From assembly GCF_051251695.1 (NCBI RefSeq), contig NZ_JBPOEU010000002.1, positions 122,122 to 186,121 of the forward strand: DNA of 64,000 bases. The letters run 5' to 3'. The translations under genes were made by a program, and so were the position numbers. Under the pieces are notes generated by a model, which saw only the letters and a program-made list of their open reading frames with translations, made no database searches and was not told where the DNA came from. Positions within the stretch are counted from its first letter, which is position 1; every line of letters starts with the position of its first letter. This DNA comes from Maritalea sp051251695 (lineage in GTDB: Bacteria; Pseudomonadota; Alphaproteobacteria; Rhizobiales; Devosiaceae). This document shows positions 35,919 through 44,339 of the stretch, piece by piece.

Positions 35919-36478
35919 TTTTCGCTAGATCCTGCCTGCCTGTTTGCGCTGCTTTGTTGTGCACTAGGGTCTTGATACTTCACCGTCATCAGATGCTCGC
36001 AATAAAGCGCCAGCACACCGTCCTCTTTGAAAACGCTGTAGCTCACCCGAACGAGACCCATATCGTCATACTTAGGTTCCTTGGAAAGGTTCTCTCTAAT
36101 GGTGTAAATCGTGTCGCCAATAAAGACCGGCTTGATGAACCGAAGTCGATCATATCCATAAGAAAACGAATTCAAGCAATTGGTGGCGGCAAGGCCAAGC
36201 CCATAAGAAAAGACCTGGGCTCCGGCGACAAGACGACGACCAAATACGCCCTCGTTCTTTGCAAAATGCTCGTCTGCAACGTAAGGGTGCAAATCCATCA
36301 CCATCATGTTGAACTGCATCGCCTCGCCTTCAGAAATGGTCCGGCGCAAACTACGAATTTTGTCACCCACGGTGAAATCTTCGTAGAACCAATTCTCCGC
36401 ATTCCAAACAGGAATTTCACCATGCGCCTCGGGCATGTCTTCAGGCGGCCGCTTATGCGTTCCAATTTCAATCGCCAT
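35915..36478 (-). CDS. MaoC family hydratase-like protein lacking the usual catalytic His
   Basis: Hot-dog fold, 187 residues, ATG with GGGAGCG upstream. WFYEDFTVGDKIRSLRRTISEGEAMQFNMMVMDLHPYVADEHF aligns with the MaoC / itaconyl-CoA hydratase pattern. In active hydratases the segment reads D/N-x-N/H-P-x-H; here it is D-L-H-P-Y-V, so the His is Val. It may be the structural partner of the intact MaoC encoded divergently at 36575, as in two-subunit MaoC hydratases. First gene of the 15-gene operon. Confidence 0.82.
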   Translation of the reverse strand: MAIEIGTHKRPPEDMPEAHGEIPVWNAENWFYEDFTVGDKIRSLRRTISEGEAMQFNMMVMDLHPYVADEHFAKNEGVFGRRLVAGAQVFSYGLGLAATNCLNSFSYGYDRLRFIKPVFIGDTIYTIRENLSKEPKYDDMGLVRVSYSVFKEDGVLALYCEHLMTVKYQDPSAQQSSANRQAGSSEK

Positions 36479-36574
36479 TGATCGTTCGCTCCCTAATTGC
36501 CTTCATCTTATGCTTGACTATTTTATATGTCAAATCTAATTTCATATACAAAAGTACAACACAGGAACCAGATC
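36479..36574. promoter_or_regulatory. Divergent control region with inverted repeats
   Basis: The 96-bp gap between the two MaoC genes holds the promoters of both operons. Two overlapping inverted repeats are visible: TTGAC-N10-GTCAA at 36514-36533 and ATATG-TC-AAAT-CTA-ATTT-CATAT at about 36525-36547. A related piece, ATATGAAAAT, lies just upstream of the IclR gene. These are candidate sites for the IclR regulator encoded at 38088. Confidence 0.45.
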
Positions 36575-37024
36575 ATGTACGAAGACAGATATCTTGAAGA
36601 ATATGAATTGGGTGAAAAACGCAGCACGATCGGCCGCACCATTACCGAGACAGACATCGTCGTTCATGCGGGCCATACCGGCGACTTTTTCCCGCACCAC
36701 ATGGATGAAGAGTTCAGCAAAGGTGAAGCTTTTGGACAGCGCATTGCCCATGGCACCATGACTTTTGCCATCGGGATTGGCCTGACCGCCACAGCAATAA
36801 ACTCTAAGGCCTTCACGTATGGCTATGAGAGATTACGTTTTCCGACGCCTGTCTTTATTGGGGATACTATTCACACCGAGATTGAAATCACACGTATGTC
36901 GGATGACCCCAAGCGCCCAAAGTTTGGCCAAGTCGTCGAAAGTTGTTGGGTTAAAAACCAAAAAGACGAGACAGTTTTGTTTTGCGAACATATTCTGTTG
37001 GTTCAAAAACAAGGAAATGAATGA
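36575..37024 (+). CDS. MaoC family hydratase (catalytic residues intact)
   Basis: Hot-dog hydratase, 149 residues from ATG 36575, which follows CAGGAACC; an open frame extends upstream. YLEEYELGEKRSTIGRTITETDIVVHAGHTGDFFPHHMDEEFSKGEAFGQRIAHG carries the Asp and His of (R)-specific enoyl-CoA hydratases and the FGxRIAHG loop. It is divergent from the His-less MaoC and overlaps the next gene by 4 bp. A heteromeric enzyme with the 35915 product is plausible. Confidence 0.83.
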   Translation: MYEDRYLEEYELGEKRSTIGRTITETDIVVHAGHTGDFFPHHMDEEFSKGEAFGQRIAHGTMTFAIGIGLTATAINSKAFTYGYERLRFPTPVFIGDTIHTEIEITRMSDDPKRPKFGQVVESCWVKNQKDETVLFCEHILLVQKQGNE

Positions 37025-38079
37025 TGGATTTGAAACAGATCTGGGCTGCGCCCAGCAAAGCAACACCAATCATCATTATTGGCGCAGGTGGAATTGTATC
37101 GGATGCACATCTGCCCGCATATCGCCAAGCCGGGTTTCCCGTCAAAGGCATATTTGACCTTGACCAATCGCGCGCCCAAGAAGTCGCAGAGGAATGGAAC
37201 ATTGGCGAGGCATTCAAAACCTTGGATGATGCAATGGTCTATGGAACTGATGTCATTTATGATTTGGCGCTGCCACCCTCTGCCATCGCAAGCGTTTTGA
37301 ACCACATCCCAGTGGGCGCAACGGTGTTAATCCAAAAACCGATGGGCGAGAATTTCGAGCAAGCGAAAGAAATATTGGCCGTCAGTCGGGCGCGCAACTT
37401 GAATGCCGCGATCAATTTCCAACTGCGCTTTAGCCCTCAAATGCTCGCCGTTCGCGACGCAATTGAACAAGGCACGCTCGGTGACTTATTGGAAATTGAA
37501 GTTCATCTAAACGTTAACACACCCTGGGAGCTGTTTCCGTTTCTCAAAGCAATGGATCGCGTGGAAATTGCTGTCCACTCCATACATTATCTCGACCTAA
37601 TCCGGTCTTTGGTCGGAAAACCCAAAGGCGTTTTTGCGCGGACAATGGGCGACCCGCGATCCCCGGATATGGCGCAAACACGCACTACAGCGATGTTAGA
37701 CTATGGGGATGAGTTGCGGTGCGTTTTATCGATCAATCATAACCATAATTTCGGCAGTAAGTTTCAGGACTGCAAGTTCCGTTTTGAGGGCACCAAAGGT
37801 GCGTTAATGACACAAATCGGGGTGAACTTAAACTACCCCGAAGGCGAACCAGACGAGTTATGGTTGGCGACCAACGATCAAGATTGGCAACAAATCGCAC
37901 TAGACGGCTCTTGGTTCGTTGATGCATTTGTTGGGGTGATGAGCAACATGCAGCGTTTTCACATTGGTGAAGATCAAAAGCTCGTCACCTCAGTTGAAGA
38001 CTGCATCGACACAATGGCGTTGGTGGAAGCTTGCTTTGAAGCAAGTGATCTCCCATCACATAAACTACCCACCGTATAA
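37021..38079 (+). CDS. Gfo/Idh/MocA family oxidoreductase
   Basis: NAD(P)-dependent oxidoreductase, 352 residues. The Rossmann start is PIIIIGAGGIVSDAHLPAYRQAGFPVKGIFD, and the family motif is VLIQKPMGENFEQAKE (EKP replaced by QKP, with the lysine kept). The C-terminal half includes HSIHYLDLIRSLVG. It could oxidise the free sugar to its lactone, a step for which the minus-strand operon has no second dehydrogenase. That link is inference. Confidence 0.84.
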   Translation: MMDLKQIWAAPSKATPIIIIGAGGIVSDAHLPAYRQAGFPVKGIFDLDQSRAQEVAEEWNIGEAFKTLDDAMVYGTDVIYDLALPPSAIASVLNHIPVGATVLIQKPMGENFEQAKEILAVSRARNLNAAINFQLRFSPQMLAVRDAIEQGTLGDLLEIEVHLNVNTPWELFPFLKAMDRVEIAVHSIHYLDLIRSLVGKPKGVFARTMGDPRSPDMAQTRTTAMLDYGDELRCVLSINHNHNFGSKFQDCKFRFEGTKGALMTQIGVNLNYPEGEPDELWLATNDQDWQQIALDGSWFVDAFVGVMSNMQRFHIGEDQKLVTSVEDCIDTMALVEACFEASDLPSHKLPTV

Positions 38080-38087
38080 GCCATAAA

Positions 38088-38858
38088 CTAGCTGGCCGCT
38101 CGCGAGGGGCCACCTAGTTGTACCGAAATTGCGTCTGCTGCATCCAACAAAAACATGAGGCAATCCTCAATTGGGACCCCGCCGCGAAAACGTCCCATAT
38201 AGGGGATGGTCAGCGCCGCTGCGGCAAATCCATCAAACCCAAGAATTGGAGCGCTGATATTCTCAACGCCCTTAACGACAAAACTCTCCATTTGCTCATG
38301 CCCTTTGGCCGCAATTTCTGTCAATTCCTTGCGCAACTGTTGAGTTGTGACACCATCAGGGTGTGGAACGTTGACGAAGGTACCGTCAATTTCAGATGGT
38401 TCACTATTGGCTAAAATGACCCGCCCCGACGACGTGCGCCAAAGTTCAATCCGCGCGCCCATGCGGACGCTCAAAACATTGTTTCCCGGATTATCAACCT
38501 GCCCGACAATCACAACACTATCCTCAGACCGAACAGCAAGATGACAAGATTGATTGCAATCCTTCGCCAATTGCCGCATCACTGGGGCCGCAGTCACAGT
38601 CAACCGTTTCACAACCGGAATACGGTGGGCCAACTCAAAAAGTTGGGTAGTCAAATAATACCGATCACTTTGCTCATCCAGCGCAATTAGCCCCCGTCGC
38701 CGCAAAACGACAAGCATCCTAAATATCTCACTGACCGAGCGATCTAAGCGCTTCGCGATCTCGCCTTGGGTTAAACTTGTTCCCTCTGTTGCAAGTATTT
38801 CAACAATATCTAGCCCCTTATCGAGCGCGGGGGCTTTATACTTTTCTGAGTTGTCCAA
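38088..38858 (-). CDS. IclR family transcriptional regulator
   Basis: About 256 residues. The N-terminal winged helix is ALDKGLDIVEILATEGTSLTQGEIAKRLDRSVSEIFRMLVVLRRRGLIALD, and the C-terminal effector domain includes GARIELWRTSSGRVILA and GFDGFAAAALTIPY. The start is uncertain: TTG 38858 has GGTGG five bases upstream, while TTG 38870 or nearby GTG codons are also open. It converges with the Gfo/Idh gene. IclR proteins often control sugar-acid and fucose genes, so it likely controls both divergent MaoC operons. Confidence 0.84.
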   Translation of the reverse strand: MDNSEKYKAPALDKGLDIVEILATEGTSLTQGEIAKRLDRSVSEIFRMLVVLRRRGLIALDEQSDRYYLTTQLFELAHRIPVVKRLTVTAAPVMRQLAKDCNQSCHLAVRSEDSVVIVGQVDNPGNNVLSVRMGARIELWRTSSGRVILANSEPSEIDGTFVNVPHPDGVTTQQLRKELTEIAAKGHEQMESFVVKGVENISAPILGFDGFAAAALTIPYMGRFRGGVPIEDCLMFLLDAADAISVQLGGPSRAAS

Positions 38859-38981
38859 GATAACCACCAAAAATTACAATTACTCTTTTAAATATGAAAA
38901 TACGACTTCGGCGTAAATAGCAAGTATCACAAAAGCGAGCCCCACAGCGTCGCAAATGTGCAATGACAGGCCTTCCAAGGC

Positions 38982-39251
38982 AAGAAGTTCGTCCGCGCTG
39001 CTCCGATCACTTGGTGGTTGCGATTGGTTCAGCTTGACGCGGCATGTTGTTACCAACTCAATCTCTTCAAAATTTGCTAGTTTTGTCTTGGCTATTCCTT
39101 TCGCAATGATGCTAGAAGCATTTTTGAACTTCTTGGGCGTCGGTATTTAGCCTTGTTCCCATTTGCTCATTGAAGATAATAGTTTTGGTTGTAAAAAATG
39201 TTTGGCGATGAGCGACGCAACGCTATCGATCCAACGATCAAGGGTCGATAA
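38982..39251 (+). pseudogene. Remains of a dipeptide/oligopeptide ABC permease (DppC-like)
   Basis: Fragments of the C-terminal part of a DppC-type permease lie in two frames. KKFVRAA (38982-39002) is followed, after a one-base shift, by RSLGGCDWFSLTRHVV and IPFAMMLEAFLNFLGVGI up to a stop at 39150. These match the coupling loop and the EAxLSFLGLG segment of the family. A last piece, FGDERRNAIDPTIKGR, in another frame ends at 39251 and matches the DppC C-terminus. Part of the linker is missing. The stop touches the start of the next gene, as if an operon once ran through. Nothing else is evident in 38880-38981. Confidence 0.72.
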
Positions 39252-40409
39252 ATGACGACGAATTTTGCCGAATATTTCTTACTCAAAAAGGGCCTAACGT
39301 TCCTCAACCATGGGTCATTTGGTTCTTGTCCAAAGCCAGTTTTTCAAACCTACCAGAATTGGCAACTGCGTTTAGAAGAACAACCTGTCGCCTTCTTAGA
39401 TCAGCACCGTGATCTAATCGACAATCTGTCCAAGCCACGCCAAGCGCTTGGCGAGTTGTTTAAGACGTCACCTCAAAACCTGGTGCGCGTGACCAATGCG
39501 ACAACAGGGTTGAACGCCATTGCGCGCTCCATCCCATTGGCAGACGGCGACGAAATTCTGACCACAGACCACGAATATGCTGCAGTTGAAAACACTTGGG
39601 AATTTTTGGTGCGCAAAGCTGGTGCAAAAATTGTACGGGCTCAAGTTACATTACCACTTGTGTCCAAAGAACAGTTTTTCGACGACCTCGTATCCCACAT
39701 GAATGAGCGCACTAAAATCCTGCTGCTCAGCCATATCACGTCACCCACAGCACTTCATTTTCCGATCAAACAGGTGATCGATGAAGCGCGAAAACGCGGC
39801 ATCATTACCGTAATAGACGGCGCGCATGCCCCCGGCCTTATTAAACTTGATCTTGATGCTCTTGGAGCAGATTTTTATGTCGGGAACTGTCATAAATGGT
39901 TGCTAGCACCTAAGGGCGCTGGGTTTTTATGGGCGCATCCTAGTTGGCAACAAAAGCTAGAGCCGTTGGTCATCAGCCATGGGTGGGGCGTCAAAGAACG
40001 CAAAAAAGACCGAACATCCTTTTTGGACAGTTTCGAAATTCAAGGTACTCAAGACCCTTCAGCATGGCTGACAGTCCCGGCAGCGATTGAGTTTCGAAAA
40101 ACACATAATTGGGATCAAGTCAGCAGAGCTTGCAATTTGCTCGCACAAGAAACCGCCCAGCGCATTTCAAAAATCACAGGACTGGCCCCCCTAAGTTCAC
40201 CTGAATTTTGCGCGCCGCAGATGATCGCCATGCCAATGCCTAAAACGGATTACCGAGCGTTGAAGGACTATCTGCTGAACGAATGCAACATTGAAATGCC
40301 CGTATTTGATTGGCAAGGGCGTACGATTGTTAGATTGTCGGTCGCCGCATATAACAGCCAAAGCGATATGGATCATTTGGTTAAATCAGTAGCCGAATAT
40401 TTTGCTTAG
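39252..40409 (+). CDS. Class V aminotransferase-fold PLP enzyme (isopenicillin-N epimerase-like)
   Basis: 385 residues, ATG 39252 with AAGGG upstream. FLNHGSFGSCPKPV at the N-terminus, TNATTGLNAIARS, IDGAHAPG and the PLP lysine in NCHKWLLAPKGAGFLW mark the CefD-like branch of class V PLP enzymes. The family includes epimerases, lyases and desulfurases, so the reaction is open; amino-acid or peptide epimerisation would fit the degraded peptide-permease gene just upstream. Confidence 0.85.
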   Translation: MTTNFAEYFLLKKGLTFLNHGSFGSCPKPVFQTYQNWQLRLEEQPVAFLDQHRDLIDNLSKPRQALGELFKTSPQNLVRVTNATTGLNAIARSIPLADGDEILTTDHEYAAVENTWEFLVRKAGAKIVRAQVTLPLVSKEQFFDDLVSHMNERTKILLLSHITSPTALHFPIKQVIDEARKRGIITVIDGAHAPGLIKLDLDALGADFYVGNCHKWLLAPKGAGFLWAHPSWQQKLEPLVISHGWGVKERKKDRTSFLDSFEIQGTQDPSAWLTVPAAIEFRKTHNWDQVSRACNLLAQETAQRISKITGLAPLSSPEFCAPQMIAMPMPKTDYRALKDYLLNECNIEMPVFDWQGRTIVRLSVAAYNSQSDMDHLVKSVAEYFA

Positions 40410-40464
40410 AAACGGCGAATTCAACATATTGGTTTGGTGGACAATCGAAGTCGAACTGTTTGGG

Positions 40465-40980
40465 TCACTCTAAACCTAGCTTACAAACTTCGCGGATTTT
40501 GGCCACGCCAGCCGAAGTACCCTTGGTGCCAAAACGATAAACAACTTCGCTGTCTGGATTTAGAATTTCTAACTTTGTTGCACGCGCCAAAGCATCCAAT
40601 TCCGACTTGCCTGCGTTAATCGAACCAAGCCATGCTTGATCCCCTAAGCCGCCGTCAAAGTAATAGGCATCCCAGCTTTCCCGGTAAAGCACCCCACCGC
40701 GCATGGTGAACAATAGGGAGAGTTTGGCCGTCTCATCGTCTTCGCCATAAAGTCGAGGCAATGCGGGGCCAATAAATTTCACGCCAAGCCGATTGTCTTG
40801 CCAATCATGCTCGTCACACTGAAATTCCAGCGCGAATTCATGCATCTTCGTCCTCATGGCAACATAATTCTGCCCCGCCGGATTCTTACCTGAAGAAACG
40901 CGCCATTCCTCCGCCTGTGCGATGTTCGAACCACCGGTTAGAACTGCAAAGATTATTGCCAACTGAGTGAGATATTTCAT
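40465..40980 (-). CDS. Unknown exported protein
   Basis: 171 residues from ATG 40980, which follows GGGAAGAGCTGGAAT. The N-terminus MKYLTQLAIIFAVLTGGSNIAQAEE is a Sec signal peptide cut after about residue 23. The mature protein begins EWRVSSGKNPAGQNYVAMRTK and contains two Cys (EFQCDEHDW and REVCKLG) that could pair. Repeated beta-type stretches suggest a small periplasmic domain. No family recognised. It lies 39 bp after another exported-protein gene on the same strand. Confidence 0.75.
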   Translation of the reverse strand: MKYLTQLAIIFAVLTGGSNIAQAEEWRVSSGKNPAGQNYVAMRTKMHEFALEFQCDEHDWQDNRLGVKFIGPALPRLYGEDDETAKLSLLFTMRGGVLYRESWDAYYFDGGLGDQAWLGSINAGKSELDALARATKLEILNPDSEVVYRFGTKGTSAGVAKIREVCKLGLE

Positions 40981-41019
40981 ATTCCAGCTCTTCCCAAAAC
41001 CAATTTGCACATCAAAATA

Positions 41020-42006
41020 CTAAAACCCAAAGTCAGCCATCACAAAGCTTAGACATGTATCGTCATATTTTTGGCCCTTATAGACATCCAAAATGGTGAT
41101 CAATATGCCGTTGGGACTGATCTTTTCACCCAAGAGCACTTCTTGTGTTCCCGTCTCATCCCTCAGCGTGCGCACCCAAGTTTGTCCGGTGTCAGTCTTG
41201 ATTTCAATTTGTTTGACCCGCGAATTTTCGATGAAGGTTTTGGTTGTCTTGTCATAGCCATTCGCGATCATCAGACGATCGAATACTGGGGGTGTTCCAC
41301 CTTCGGAAAAAGGCTGAAATGAAACTTCAACGCCTACTCCAACGCCATAACCTATTTCGCCTTCACACCAAGCACCCTCACCAATTAGGTTCTCGGGTCC
41401 GTAAGAATATTCTTTTTGCCCCGGTAGCATACTCACCACACACCAAGTCCCCGACTTCGCGCCCTCAGCTCCAAATTGCTGGGTATGACAAGTCACCTCG
41501 GCCGCCTTCTCAGACGTACCTAAGGCTTCAGCAGGACGCTTCGTTTCAGCAAGAGGCTTGGGGTTTTCAGCGGCTCCGGCTTCGTCTTTGCTGCTCACAG
41601 CCAGACAGCTAGCAATCGCCGTTTGGCCATGCCCGGCCAAGCCACCATCCTCATCATAAAAGTCCTGACTTGAATCTAAGATCATGTTCTCAAAGTTCAA
41701 ACTATGGCTTTCACGCATGGCAACAGACCCGTCGATCCAATGCTCCAGGACAAATTGCAGCATCCCACCTTCTTGAGTTGCCCCAGCGAACGTGAAATTG
41801 GTTTGATAGACGCCATTTTGATGTTGCTGAAGCAGGATAATGTTTCTGCTCAGATCATAGCCGAATTCAATATTCTCGCCAAAATCAGTCCCCGTTTCAA
41901 ACAAGCAGTAATAATAGTCCGTCGACGCATATGAGGGCGCTGACCATGCTGAAATAATCATTGTGGCTATGGCCGACAAAAAGCGTAGCTTGATGACTTG
42001 AGACAT
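41020..42006 (-). CDS. Unknown exported protein
   Basis: 328 residues from ATG 42006 (MSQVIKLRFLSAIATMIISAWSAPSYAS), a signal peptide cut near residue 27; GGGCAAATA lies upstream. The mature part has five Cys (CLF, SCLAV, TCHTQQ, WCVVSM, CEGEIGYG, later TCLSF), suggesting disulfides in the periplasm. A proline/alanine/lysine linker (AGAAENPKPLAETKRPAEALG) divides two halves. Family not recognised. It may be cotranscribed with the next exported-protein gene. Confidence 0.72.
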   Translation of the reverse strand: MSQVIKLRFLSAIATMIISAWSAPSYASTDYYYCLFETGTDFGENIEFGYDLSRNIILLQQHQNGVYQTNFTFAGATQEGGMLQFVLEHWIDGSVAMRESHSLNFENMILDSSQDFYDEDGGLAGHGQTAIASCLAVSSKDEAGAAENPKPLAETKRPAEALGTSEKAAEVTCHTQQFGAEGAKSGTWCVVSMLPGQKEYSYGPENLIGEGAWCEGEIGYGVGVGVEVSFQPFSEGGTPPVFDRLMIANGYDKTTKTFIENSRVKQIEIKTDTGQTWVRTLRDETGTQEVLLGEKISPNGILITILDVYKGQKYDDTCLSFVMADFGF

Positions 42007-42123
42007 TATTTGCCCTATTTGATTAGGTTGATAAAACTTCAAAAGAGATACACTGATCACGTCAATGTCTTTCCTAGATTGAACGTAGCAAAGTTCAAAG
42101 TTGTGGAACAATGTGTCACAATT

Positions 42124-42447
42124 CTACTTCTCTAATTTGCAGACAACCCCATAATTTCCTGAGTTTTGTCGTATTCCAATATAGCCGCGGTAGTCCCAAT
42201 CTTTTCTTCCTTGCTCAAGCGTATAGGAAGAAGAATAAAACCCAGTGCCACAATAATGGCCGAAGCCAACACAACTGCCCATCACACCGTTACAAGCCTC
42301 GTCAGTATAGAGTGCTTGTTCATTTCCATTTTGATCGACAAAATAAAACGGCGCACTCGTGCCAGCGAAACTAGTGCTGGGGGCCACGAATAAAGTGGCA
42401 CCGGCGAGCAAAGCTACAATACCCACAACTCGTTGTTTCAAAGCCAT
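42124..42447 (-). CDS. Small unknown exported protein
   Basis: 107 residues from ATG 42447, GGAACTGAAA upstream. The signal peptide MALKQRVVGIVALLAGATLFVAPSTSFAG is cut near residue 28. The mature 79 residues hold four Cys (EACNG, GSCVGFGHYCGTG, VVCKLEK) and many Gly and Tyr, as in small disulfide-bonded secreted proteins. Function unknown. Its promoter region is shared with the divergent histidine kinase. Confidence 0.7.
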   Translation of the reverse strand: MALKQRVVGIVALLAGATLFVAPSTSFAGTSAPFYFVDQNGNEQALYTDEACNGVMGSCVGFGHYCGTGFYSSSYTLEQGRKDWDYRGYIGIRQNSGNYGVVCKLEK

Positions 42448-42584
42448 TTTCAGTTCCAATCCAATTTTCTAATCTGATCCCAAAAGTAGATACTTGAAAC
42501 CAAACACCGTCAATTAGGACAGATGTACTAGTGCAAGCGGTTGTTTTTGCCGCTAGGCTTCTGCTTTGTGCTGGGGCCCTAAAA

Positions 42585-44339
42585 ATGAAATCTGCATTTT
42601 CCACAACTGTTGATTTTCAAGCTGACCGCGCCCGGCTGTTCGCCCGTGCGCCTGCCAAAATCTTCTTTGGCCACATCGCATCGGCTTGTGTGTTGATCTA
42701 TTTGGCCTGGGACGTTTTGGCCCTACACTGGATTTTGCTCTGGGCTGCACATGAGATTTTGCTCACCCCGACTTTGCTTTATGTTCTGGGCAAACAAGCT
42801 GAAAACGCTGAGGAGACCAATCTCAATCACAATCTGTGGCAAAATCGGCTACATGCCCTTTTTGCCCTGGTTGGACTAAGTTGGGGCACCTTCACATTCT
42901 TTGGTTTGGACGTTCAGAACCCCGCGCATTTCTCCATGCAAATGGCTATCGTCGCGGGCGCCTCCGCCGCAGCGGCTCGCTCACTAGGTATCTTTAAGTT
43001 TTCATTTTTCTTCTACGAAATACCGTTTACTGGACTATTGGCGATCAGAATTTTTTTTATGGGCGGCGATTTCATTCTATTGGGCGTGCTGGTCGTCATT
43101 TTTATGATCATGATGTGTGGTTTAGCCAACGATACGAGCGAAGAATTGTCTGACTATTTAGCCACCAAGTTAGAAAACCTTGACCTTGCTGAAAAATATC
43201 GTGCCGCTGCAACTGATGCCGATCGCGCCAATTCGGCAAAAACCCAATTTTTGGCACAAGCAAACCACGATCTACGTCAGCCAATCCACGCCATCGCCCT
43301 CCTGAGCGAATGCCTAAGAGACCAACCCTTGGATAAAGAAGGCACTGAAATACTCAACACAATCGACACGTCCGTCGACAATTTATCAAAGCTGTTCAAG
43401 TCCTTGCTAAACATCACGTCCCTCGACGCAGGTGGTCTTCATCCTGAAATGTCCAGTTTTTCACTTGATGAAGTTTTGCGGCAAACTGTGCGCCAGGCAC
43501 AACCGGAAGCGGATGAACGCGGATGCGAACTTAGAATTGTTCCCACATCTTATTGGGTTAAAACAGATAAGGCTTTGCTTACTTCAATACTTCAAAATTT
43601 GGTCTTCAACGCGGTGAAATACGCACCCAATGCCAAAATATTGGTCGGTGCGCGTGTAAGTGGAAACAAAATCGCAGTTCATGTTTTGGATCAAGGGTCT
43701 GGCGTTCCAGATCATCTGACGTCCAAGATTTTTGAAGAATTTGTGCGTGGTAATCCACACGGCCCCGGACGTACTGACGGTTTAGGGCTAGGACTTTCAA
43801 TCGTCGCGCGCACCGCCAAATTGCTAAACCTTGATGTAAAATTCAGCTCCAAAGAAAACATCGGCACCCATGTGTGCATAATGGGATTGACCCGCGCATA
43901 TGATAAACATCAACTCGCCTCAGCAATTCCCAACGCAGATCCGCTTCCATCCATTGGGGCGCGCATTCTTATTGTGGACGACAATCCAGAAGTGTTGTTC
44001 GGCATGGCAGCCCTATTGAAAAAATGGGGATACGTCGTAAGCGCGTGCTCACCCGATCAAGAAATTAAAACTGTGCCAGACGTTATCCTGATGGATTTCC
44101 ATCTAAATGGCCCAATAAATGGCATCCAGTTGGCCAAAGATATTGCCCAAAAGCATTCCACGCCTATACCAACAGCAATTATCAGCGGCACCATAAACGA
44201 TGAAATTGAGCAAAGTGCCAAAGATGCTGGCTTTTTGACACTTCACAAACCTGTTTCAGCACTTCAATTGAGATCGATGTTGTTGGCAATGACAACCAAA
44301 AGCGCTGAAACCGTCACTCGAACGGACGATTTTACTTAG
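42585..44339 (+). CDS. Hybrid sensor histidine kinase with C-terminal receiver
   Basis: 584 residues from ATG 42585; a GTG at 42531 is also open. Residues about 25-195 contain five or six membrane helices and no known sensor domain. The H box FLAQANHDLRQPIHAIALL puts the phospho-acceptor at about His228; the ATPase has ILQNLVFNAVKYAP (N), VLDQGSGVP (G1) and TDGLGLGLSIV (G2). A receiver follows (ILIVDDNPEVL, phospho-Asp about 504 in LMDFHL, Lys in HKPVS). The NHDLRQP form is typical of hybrid kinases paired with LuxR-type regulators, and such a gene lies tail to tail with it. Confidence 0.87.
   Translation: MKSAFSTTVDFQADRARLFARAPAKIFFGHIASACVLIYLAWDVLALHWILLWAAHEILLTPTLLYVLGKQAENAEETNLNHNLWQNRLHALFALVGLSWGTFTFFGLDVQNPAHFSMQMAIVAGASAAAARSLGIFKFSFFFYEIPFTGLLAIRIFFMGGDFILLGVLVVIFMIMMCGLANDTSEELSDYLATKLENLDLAEKYRAAATDADRANSAKTQFLAQANHDLRQPIHAIALLSECLRDQPLDKEGTEILNTIDTSVDNLSKLFKSLLNITSLDAGGLHPEMSSFSLDEVLRQTVRQAQPEADERGCELRIVPTSYWVKTDKALLTSILQNLVFNAVKYAPNAKILVGARVSGNKIAVHVLDQGSGVPDHLTSKIFEEFVRGNPHGPGRTDGLGLGLSIVARTAKLLNLDVKFSSKENIGTHVCIMGLTRAYDKHQLASAIPNADPLPSIGARILIVDDNPEVLFGMAALLKKWGYVVSACSPDQEIKTVPDVILMDFHLNGPINGIQLAKDIAQKHSTPIPTAIISGTINDEIEQSAKDAGFLTLHKPVSALQLRSMLLAMTTKSAETVTRTDDFT

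Noticed and set aside
38956..39150. A 64-codon frame as an intact small gene
   Set aside because: Its sequence matches an internal part of DppC, starts mid-domain, and the rest of DppC continues in other frames, so it is part of a pseudogene.
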